Below are positions 6,964 through 12,979 of a stretch of DNA of 14,033 nt, piece after piece. Position numbers and translations under genes: made by a program. This stretch comes from JBFFXF01 sp041569895 (lineage in GTDB: Bacteria; Planctomycetota; UBA8108; JACQVS01): assembly GCA_041569895.1 (NCBI GenBank), contig JBFFXF010000195.1, positions 1-14,033 of the forward strand, given 5' to 3'. Numbering within the stretch: the stretch's first letter is position 1; each line of letters opens with the position of its first letter. The notes under the pieces are model-generated. The model made no database searches. It was not told the origin of the DNA and saw nothing but the letters and a program-made list of their open reading frames with translations.

Positions 6964-7037
6964 GCGCCCGTAGCATAATGGCAATGCTCCGGCTTCCCAA
7001 GCCGGCTACGTGGGTTCGATTCCCATCGGGCGCTCCA
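6964..7037 (+). tRNA. tRNA-Gly (anticodon CCC), CCA encoded
   Basis: The 74-base sequence folds into a full cloverleaf. The 7-bp acceptor stem GCGCCCG/CGGGCGC is perfect, with discriminator T and an encoded CCA end (7035-7037). The D arm is GCAT/ATGC. The anticodon stem CCGGC/GCCGG frames the loop TTCCCAA, so the anticodon is CCC. The T arm carries the standard TTCGATT loop. It would read GGG glycine codons. It is a monocistronic unit with its own promoter and terminator. Confidence 0.97.
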
Positions 7038-7043
7038 GAAACC

Positions 7044-7077
7044 AGCCCCGTGCGCCGAACGCGCGCGGGGCTTTTTT
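7044..7077 (+). terminator. Rho-independent terminator after tRNA-Gly
   Basis: Bases 7044-7055 pair with 7061-7072 in a 12-bp stem (one G-T pair, loop CGAAC), followed by six T (7072-7077). It ends the tRNA transcript and lies 13 bp before the end of the convergent lipoprotein gene. On the minus strand no clear T run follows it, so its effect on that gene would be weaker. Confidence 0.92.
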
Positions 7078-7090
7078 CGTCCGGCGACCG

Positions 7091-7411
7091 CTACCGGTCG
7101 TCGTAGGCGCCCGTGTCGATCGGCCAGTACGGGTCACGGTAACCCTGCTCCTCGATCCGCCTCAGGTAGCGCTTCCAGCGCAGCATCTGGCGCTCGCGCT
7201 CGTACCACCGGTCACGGTGAATGCGACGCTCGCGCGCCGGATCCCGCGACGACTCCCGCCGCGCCGCGGGCTCTTCGGACGGATCGACCGACTCGATGTG
7301 GTCCCACGCGGCCGGGCGGTCCTCCCACGGGAGGAGCAGCGGCGTCTGCGGGGCGCAGCTGGTGACGCCTGCGATGGTGAGGGTGATGGTGATTGCTCGG
7401 AGGGTGGTCAT
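7091..7411 (-). CDS. Small Arg-rich putative lipoprotein, function unknown
   Basis: The protein has 106 residues from the ATG at 7411. It opens with a hydrophobic signal (MTTLRAITITLTIAGVTSC) ending in a lipobox-like VTSC, so Cys19 is the likely lipidated residue. The mature part is short and charged: a Pro/Glu-rich stretch, then an Arg-rich helix (RRIHRDRWYERERQMLRWKR), then a Tyr/Asp-rich tail (YRDPYWPIDTGAYDDR). The frame stays open to 7537, but that extension only translates the hexanucleotide repeat, so I reject it. I do not recognise a family. The gene is convergent with the tRNA and divergent from the beta-helix gene. Confidence 0.7.
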   Translation of the reverse strand: MTTLRAITITLTIAGVTSCAPQTPLLLPWEDRPAAWDHIESVDPSEEPAARRESSRDPARERRIHRDRWYERERQMLRWKRYLRRIEEQGYRDPYWPIDTGAYDDR

Positions 7412-7433
7412 TGCCACGTCAGGGCGATCGATA

Positions 7434-7516
7434 CCGATTTCGACTCGGATTCCGATTCCGATGACCGATTCCGATTCCGACTCCGATGACCGATTCCGAC
7501 CCCGACTCCGACTCTG
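7434..7516. repeat. Degenerate hexanucleotide tandem repeat (CCGATT-type) between divergent genes
   Basis: About 83 bp consist of variants of the hexamer CCGATT/CCGACT. A higher-order pattern is visible: runs of hexamers are punctuated by GATGAC at 7470-7475 and at 7494-7499, a spacing of 24 bp, and a related TGACGA follows near 7515. Because the period is a multiple of three, the tract stays open in several frames and produces Ser-Asp or Ser-Glu rich phantom peptides. It lies between the starts of the small lipoprotein (7411, minus) and the nucleoside hydrolase fusion (7579, plus). Confidence 0.85.
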
Positions 7517-7565
7517 ACGATTCTCGCAAACCAACACGCGGCCGACAACATCCCAGCCGCCGGGT

Positions 7566-7571
7566 TACAAT
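7566..7571 (+). promoter_or_regulatory. Possible -10 box (TACAAT) implying a leaderless transcript
   Basis: TACAAT ends 7 nt before the ATG at 7579. If it is a -10 box, transcription begins at or next to the start codon, giving a leaderless mRNA. GAGG at 7573-7576 is too close to the ATG to be a good ribosome site, which agrees with this. No -35 box is apparent. Confidence 0.35.
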
Positions 7572-7578
7572 CGAGGCC

Positions 7579-10500
7579 ATGCCCGCACGCCTTTTCGTGA
7601 TCCTCGCCACCCTGGTCATCACCGTGCCCACCCTCGCCGCGCCGGTGCCCGTCATCCTCGACACCGATCTCGGGGAGTCGCTCGACGATGCGCACGCGCT
7701 GGCCCTGGCGGTTGCGGCGCCGGGGATCGAGCTGGTCGGTGTGACGACGACGGGGATCGATCCGCGGACGGGGGCGATGATCGCGTGCCGGTTTCTCGAC
7801 GCGGTCGAGCGTCGTGGGGTGCCGGTGGCGGTCGGGTCGCCTTCGGCGGAGCCCGAGGGGGGCCGGCCGGTTCTCGACGGGCAGTTCCAGTACGGTCTGC
7901 GGGCCGCCCACAAGCGGCCGGTGGAGGCCGGGGCGGTCGAACTGATCGACGAGACGCTGCGCGCTCGACCCGGCGAGGTGACCATCGTCGCGGTCGGGCC
8001 GCTCACCAACATCGCGCGGCTCGTCACCGAGAGGCCGCGGAGCGTGGCGCGGATCGGTCGCCTGGTCGTCATGGGCGGCTCGATCCGGATCGGCTACGGC
8101 GGCGCGCCACGTCCGGAGCCCGAGTACAACATGCGGTCCGACGTCGCCGCGGCGCGCGTCGTGCTCGCCTCGGGGGCGCCGCTCACCATCGTGCCGCTCG
8201 ACGCCACCGCGGGTCTCGTGCTGGCGCCGGCGCCGCGCACGCGGCTCGACGCGTCTCGCGGCCTGGTCGCCCGGCATCTGCGGGCGCTCGAGGAGCTCAC
8301 CGCGGGCGGCGGCTTCGGGACAGTCCTCTACGATCCGCTCGCGGTGGCGGTGGCCATCGACACGCGCTTCGTCGAGGTGGAGCGGGTGCGACTCGAGGTG
8401 GCCGACGACGGCTCGACGGGCGTCGTCGACGGCGCGCCGAACGCGATCGTGGCGAGCGGGAGTCGCGGCGAGGCGTTCCTCGCCTGGCACGCCTCCCGCA
8501 TCGCGGCGGCCGGGCCGCGGATGTCGCTCGACCCGCTGACCACCAACGTCTCGACTCCGGTCGCGCGCGGTCCCTTTCCGGCGCGGGTGCACGTCGCCGA
8601 GGACTACACCACGGCGATCGAGCGACGCTGGTGGCTCGCGGGTCGGCTCGAGACGGCGAACGTCCCGCCGGGCGGGGGGCGGGCGTGTCGCGCCGTCCCG
8701 TGCCGCAACTTCGATCGGCGGATGGGGGATCCGCGGGCCATCTACCGCGCCGTGATCTTCAATCCGGTGCCGGGACCGCCGGTGGGCCCGCGGACGCGGC
8801 TCGGGTTCCGCTACTTCCTGCGCGGCGATGATCGGCTGAAAGTGCAGATCTTCAGCCTCTCCAGGGGCTACCACCGGCACCTGACGCTCACCGGGCTGGA
8901 GCTCGGGCGCTGGACGAGTGTCACCGTCGACATGACGGCGGCGCGGCGTCCCGACGGCAGCGGGGGACCGCTCGCCGCGGACGAGCGCATCGACGACATC
9001 CAGTTCTACGCGCGACCCGATGCGGAGCTCCTCATCGACGACATCGTGCTCTTCGACGCGGGCGACGAGTCTGCCCGCGATCCGTTCCCGCGCCGTGTCC
9101 ACTTCACCGGCTGGTTCGACACCGGACGGCAGGGCGTCGAATGGCCGGGCGACTTCGACATCGTCCGGCACGATCCACCGCGCGCGTGGAAGACGGCGCG
9201 GTCGCGCGCGCGGCCGGAAGGCGAGGCCTCGTCGATCCGCGTCGACATGCGAGGCGACCGTCCCCTCGCCAGGTGGACGGTGGTGCGGTTCGACTACCGG
9301 CTGTCGGGCTGCGACACCATCGAGGTCTCGCTCGCCGGCGATGACGTCGTCGTCGCGGCGAGCACGCTCACCGGTCTCGCCACCAGCGCGTGGAGCGAGA
9401 CGAGCGTGGCGCTCGAGACCGCGGGCTCCGCTCGCGAGATCCGCTTCGCGGTCCCGGCGGGGTGCACCGTCGAGGTCGACGACGTGCTGGTCGTCGAGCC
9501 TGGCGCCGACGTCCACGTCGCGAGGCATGGACGCGACTCATGGTCCGGAGCCGTCGCGGAGCCGACGCCTGATGGCTCGGACGGTCCTTTCGCGACCGTC
9601 GAGCGCGCAATTCGCGCGGTGCGCGAGCTGCGCTCGAGCGCGCCGGGTCGACTGCGCCGCGGTCCGCCCATCGTCGTCGAAATCGGCGACGGCACGCACG
9701 AGCTCGGTGAGGCGCTCGCCCTCGGTCCGCAGGACTCCGGGGGCAAGGTCCCCGTGATCTACCGCGCCGCGCCCGGAGCGCGACCGGTGCTGAGCGGCGG
9801 GCGGCGCCTCGAGGGCTGGCGAGTCGGCGACGATGGCCGGTGGCGGCTGCGTGTCCCGGAGATCGCGTCGGGCGGTTGGGGGCTCACGCAGCTCTTCGTG
9901 GACGATCAGCGCCGGTTCCGTTGCCGGTCGCCGGCGCGGGGCTGGTTTGCGGTGGCGCGGGAGATTCCACCGACACCCGCGAGCGCGGGACGCGGCCATG
10001 ATCGTTTCGGGTACGCCGGCGACGACATCCGCGCCGAGTGGCAGGGCGCCGGGGACGTCGAGGTCCTCGCCATCCACCTCTGGTCCGCGTCGCGCATGCG
10101 GATCGCGAGCATCGACGCCTCCGAGCGCGTGGTGACGTTCACCGGCCCGACACGCACGCTGCAGCGGTGGGGCGCTTTCAGCGAGGGGCACCGCTATCTG
10201 GTGATCAACGCGCGCGAGGCGCTCGGCGAGCCCGGCGTTTTCCGGGTCGATTCCGGGCGAGGCGAGGTGACCTACGTGCCGCGCGAGGGCGAGTCGCCGC
10301 GGCGCGCCCGCGTCATCGCTCCGCGCCTGCAGTCGCTGCTCCTCCTCGACGGCGAGCCGGGTCATCCGGTGCAGTCGCTTCGCTTCCGCGGCCTGACTTT
10401 CGCGCACGCCGCCTGGGAAACGCCCCCCGAGGGCAGCTCGTGTCCGCAAGCCGAGATCCACGTACCCGCGGCGATCTCGGCGCGATTTGCCCATGACGTC

Positions 10501-11544
10501 CGCTTCGAGGGCTGCGCGGTGCGGCACGTGGGCGGTCACGCCATCGCCTTCGGCGCGGGGTCGAGCGCCAACGTCGTCGATCGCTGCGAGCTCGTCGACC
10601 TCGGCGCCGGCGGCGTCAAGCTCGGTCATACCGCCGCGCCGCGCGAGAGCTCACCGTCGCGGGATCGTCCCGAGACGTACGTCGCCGGGAACGTCGTGCG
10701 CGACTGTCTCATTGCGCACGGCGGCCGGCTGCACCCCGCGGCGGTCGGCGTCTGGATCGGAAACGCGTCGCACAGCATCGTCGAGCATAACGAGATCACC
10801 GACTTCTACTACACCGGCGTGTCGGTCGGGTGGAGCTGGGGCTACGGGCCATCGCTCGCTCATCACAACGAGATCGCCCACAACCACATCCACCGCATCG
10901 GCCAGCGCGTCCTCTCCGACATGGGCGGCGTGTACACGCTCGGCGTCTCGCCGGGAACGACGGTGCACCACAACCGGATCCACGACGTCGAATCGTTCGG
11001 CTACGGCGGATGGGGCCTCTACACCGACGAGGGCTCGACCGGGATCATTCTCGACTCGAACCTCGTCTACCGGACCAAGACCGGTTCGTTTCACCAGCAC
11101 TACGGCCGCGAGAACCGCGTCACCAACAACATCCTCGCTTTCAGCCGCGAATGGCAACTGCAGCGCACTCGCGGCGAGGACCACACGTCGTTCTTTCTCG
11201 AGCGCAACATCGTGTACTGGGAGACCGGGCCGCTGCTCGGGAGCAACTGGAGGGACGACAACTTCGTCCTCGACTCCAACCTCTACTGGAACGCGGCCGG
11301 CGAGCCGGTATCCTTTCCGGGCGGTCTCGACCTGGAGGCGTGGCGCGCACAGCGCGGGCACGATCGCCGGTCGATGGTCGCCGATCCGTTCTTCGTCGCT
11401 CCCGAGAACGGCGATTTCACCCTGAGGCCGGATTCGCCGGCCTCGCGCATCGGCTTCGCGCCGTTCGACGTCTCCGCCGCCGGACCGCGGGTTCGCCGGA
11501 CGCTGACCGTCGGACTGCCGCCCGTGCCGCCCGGCTTCGAGTGA
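7579..11544 (+). CDS. Secreted nucleoside hydrolase / beta-sandwich / right-handed beta-helix (GH141-like) fusion
   Basis: The 1321-residue protein has a signal peptide (about 1-21). Residues 24-310 are an inosine-uridine nucleoside hydrolase domain: ILDTDLGESLDDAHAL (26-41) matches the Asp metal cluster, AVGPLTNIA (138-146) is conserved, and PEYNMRSD (181-188) matches the E-F/Y-N...D substrate motif. The late active-site His-Asp is Tyr251-Asp252 (YDPLAVA). Residues about 330-495 and 505-640 look like two beta-sandwich modules, each ending in a DD(I/V)-type strand (LLIDDIVLFD, VEVDDVLVVE). From about 645 a GH141-like, right-handed beta-helix runs to the end: PFATVERAIRAVRELR, PVLSGGRRLEGW, LFVDDQRRFRCRSP, then N/H-rich coils (HHNEIAHNHIHRIG, HHNRIHDVESFGYGGWGLY). 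Such domains act on glycans outside the cell. I chose ATG 7579 over 7486 because the signal peptide starts there and the extension is repeat-encoded. The frame is uninterrupted. Confidence 0.85.
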   Translation: MPARLFVILATLVITVPTLAAPVPVILDTDLGESLDDAHALALAVAAPGIELVGVTTTGIDPRTGAMIACRFLDAVERRGVPVAVGSPSAEPEGGRPVLDGQFQYGLRAAHKRPVEAGAVELIDETLRARPGEVTIVAVGPLTNIARLVTERPRSVARIGRLVVMGGSIRIGYGGAPRPEPEYNMRSDVAAARVVLASGAPLTIVPLDATAGLVLAPAPRTRLDASRGLVARHLRALEELTAGGGFGTVLYDPLAVAVAIDTRFVEVERVRLEVADDGSTGVVDGAPNAIVASGSRGEAFLAWHASRIAAAGPRMSLDPLTTNVSTPVARGPFPARVHVAEDYTTAIERRWWLAGRLETANVPPGGGRACRAVPCRNFDRRMGDPRAIYRAVIFNPVPGPPVGPRTRLGFRYFLRGDDRLKVQIFSLSRGYHRHLTLTGLELGRWTSVTVDMTAARRPDGSGGPLAADERIDDIQFYARPDAELLIDDIVLFDAGDESARDPFPRRVHFTGWFDTGRQGVEWPGDFDIVRHDPPRAWKTARSRARPEGEASSIRVDMRGDRPLARWTVVRFDYRLSGCDTIEVSLAGDDVVVAASTLTGLATSAWSETSVALETAGSAREIRFAVPAGCTVEVDDVLVVEPGADVHVARHGRDSWSGAVAEPTPDGSDGPFATVERAIRAVRELRSSAPGRLRRGPPIVVEIGDGTHELGEALALGPQDSGGKVPVIYRAAPGARPVLSGGRRLEGWRVGDDGRWRLRVPEIASGGWGLTQLFVDDQRRFRCRSPARGWFAVAREIPPTPASAGRGHDRFGYAGDDIRAEWQGAGDVEVLAIHLWSASRMRIASIDASERVVTFTGPTRTLQRWGAFSEGHRYLVINAREALGEPGVFRVDSGRGEVTYVPREGESPRRARVIAPRLQSLLLLDGEPGHPVQSLRFRGLTFAHAAWETPPEGSSCPQAEIHVPAAISARFAHDVRFEGCAVRHVGGHAIAFGAGSSANVVDRCELVDLGAGGVKLGHTAAPRESSPSRDRPETYVAGNVVRDCLIAHGGRLHPAAVGVWIGNASHSIVEHNEITDFYYTGVSVGWSWGYGPSLAHHNEIAHNHIHRIGQRVLSDMGGVYTLGVSPGTTVHHNRIHDVESFGYGGWGLYTDEGSTGIILDSNLVYRTKTGSFHQHYGRENRVTNNILAFSREWQLQRTRGEDHTSFFLERNIVYWETGPLLGSNWRDDNFVLDSNLYWNAAGEPVSFPGGLDLEAWRAQRGHDRRSMVADPFFVAPENGDFTLRPDSPASRIGFAPFDVSAAGPRVRRTLTVGLPPVPPGFE

Positions 11545-11557
11545 TCGAGAGCGCGGC

Positions 11558-12979
11558 TCAGATCGACACCAGACGCGTCGCCACGACGGTGACCGGACGC
11601 GTCCGGTCCTTCCGCGGGCCGAGCACGAAGGTGTAGCCCGAGCGCTCGGCGTCGTACTCGCCCTCGACGACGTCCTCCGCGGTCGGCGTGTAGCGCGCCT
11701 CGTCGTTCTCGTCGAGCGGCACGAGCACGGGTTGCTCCTTCTCGCGGCGGAAGCGACAGGACTGCACGCCGTCGCCGAGGGAGAACCAGATTCGCACGGC
11801 GCCCCGCGGGTGATCGTCGTCCGGCGGCACCTCCGTGTAGCCGATCGTCAGTCCGAACTGGTTCATCAAGGTGGTGCCGTGCTGTCCGCTGTGAAGCCGG
11901 AAGAGCCCCACTCGCTCGACGCGGCGCTCGACCCACGGGTCGGGACGCTTCGGGAGCGGCGGCAGGGGATCGATCTTCCAGGTGTCGCCCCAGAGCCGGT
12001 CGACGAGATACAGCGCGTTGAGGTTGCAGCCCGAACAGAACTCCCGCGAGCGACGCCCGTCCGTGCTGCCGTCGTGCAACAGGAACCGGCCATCGAACAG
12101 CCGGTCGGAGAAGACGAACTCGATCAGCGCCTGGGCGCGCGCGCGGTCGTACGGATTGCCGGTGAGCTGCGCCATGTCGGCGAGCGCGTTCGTCAGCGCC
12201 AGATAGAGCGAGAGGACGTACTCCCCGTCGAGGTCGAAGACCAGTCGCCCTCCATCGACGCGGAACTCGGGCGTCGCCGCCTCGACGGCCTCGCGCGCCG
12301 CGTCGATGTCCGACTGAACCGTGGTGACGCGCGCGACCGCGGCGAGGGCGAACGCCCGCAGCTCGATCCACTCGATGCCGGCGGCCAGCTCGCGAGCGCG
12401 GGCGAGACGCTCCTCGCGCCCGTCGGGGTCGATGCGCGCGATCTCGGCGAGCACCACCGCCAGGCCGGCCCGGGGCTTCGGATCGAGCGACTCCGCATCG
12501 AGCTCGGCGAGCGCCCGGTCGGCGACCATCCGGAACTTGTGGTAGTGAACGCCGCGGCCGTCGAGCGTCCCGGAGATGAGCAGCGCCGGGAGCCCGTAGG
12601 CGACCGGGCCGGTCTGGTCGGGTTCGCCGATGATGGCATCGACGATGAGGCCGGTGACGTCGGCGTTCTGGCGGCGCGCCGTGGCGCGTCCGAGCGCCAC
12701 GAGGTCGTCGCGCTGGCGGCGCAGGCCGGCGGTCAGCCCCAGCCGCGTCGCCCAGATGCGCGGGCATCCGGGTCCCATGTCGTGCGCCCACTGCCCGCGG
12801 CTCGAGCCGCACTCCGTGATGACGTTGCGAAGCACCGTGTTCGCCGCGTCGTTGAGGTGAAACGGCACGACGTCGGCGTCCGGCTCGCGGCGCTCGGGAG
12901 CGAAGCAGCCGGCCGCGATCAGCGCGGTGATCGTCACGGCGATCGGTCCGCCCGGCCGTGTACTGCGCTGCCGTTTCAT
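11558..12979 (-). CDS. Hypothetical lipoprotein with a CxxC motif, coupled to the selenoprotein gene
   Basis: The 473-residue protein starts with a basic, hydrophobic signal and a lipobox-like IAAGC (lipidated Cys25), so it is probably anchored in an envelope membrane. Residues about 80-290 are helical and Ala/Leu/Arg-rich, resembling an alpha-alpha barrel or repeat region. A CxxC motif (Cys315-Cys318, REFCSGCNLNAL) sits in the middle, and Cys57, Cys72 and Cys408 are further free or paired cysteines. The C-terminal third (about 355-473) looks beta-rich. I recognise no family. Its ATG overlaps the stop codon of the upstream thioredoxin-like selenoprotein (TGATG), so translation is coupled. A periplasmic redox partner relationship is possible but inferred from this overlap and the CxxC alone. 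It is convergent with the beta-helix gene, 13 bp apart. Confidence 0.75.
   Translation of the reverse strand: MKRQRSTRPGGPIAVTITALIAAGCFAPERREPDADVVPFHLNDAANTVLRNVITECGSSRGQWAHDMGPGCPRIWATRLGLTAGLRRQRDDLVALGRATARRQNADVTGLIVDAIIGEPDQTGPVAYGLPALLISGTLDGRGVHYHKFRMVADRALAELDAESLDPKPRAGLAVVLAEIARIDPDGREERLARARELAAGIEWIELRAFALAAVARVTTVQSDIDAAREAVEAATPEFRVDGGRLVFDLDGEYVLSLYLALTNALADMAQLTGNPYDRARAQALIEFVFSDRLFDGRFLLHDGSTDGRRSREFCSGCNLNALYLVDRLWGDTWKIDPLPPLPKRPDPWVERRVERVGLFRLHSGQHGTTLMNQFGLTIGYTEVPPDDDHPRGAVRIWFSLGDGVQSCRFRREKEQPVLVPLDENDEARYTPTAEDVVEGEYDAERSGYTFVLGPRKDRTRPVTVVATRLVSI

Noticed and set aside
6964..7100. Mobile element inserted at the tRNA-Gly 3' end
   Set aside because: No integrase, no repeated copy of the tRNA 3' end in the window, and a normal terminator follows directly.
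7434..7516. CRISPR array
   Set aside because: The units are 6 bp without spacers and no cas genes are present.
7412..7537. N-terminal Ser-Glu-rich extension of the small lipoprotein
   Set aside because: It is the reverse-strand reading of the same repeat; the lipoprotein signal starts at the ATG at 7411.
7486..7578. N-terminal Ser-Asp-rich extension of the fusion protein
   Set aside because: It only translates the hexanucleotide repeat. A signal peptide begins at the ATG at 7579, which would be buried otherwise.
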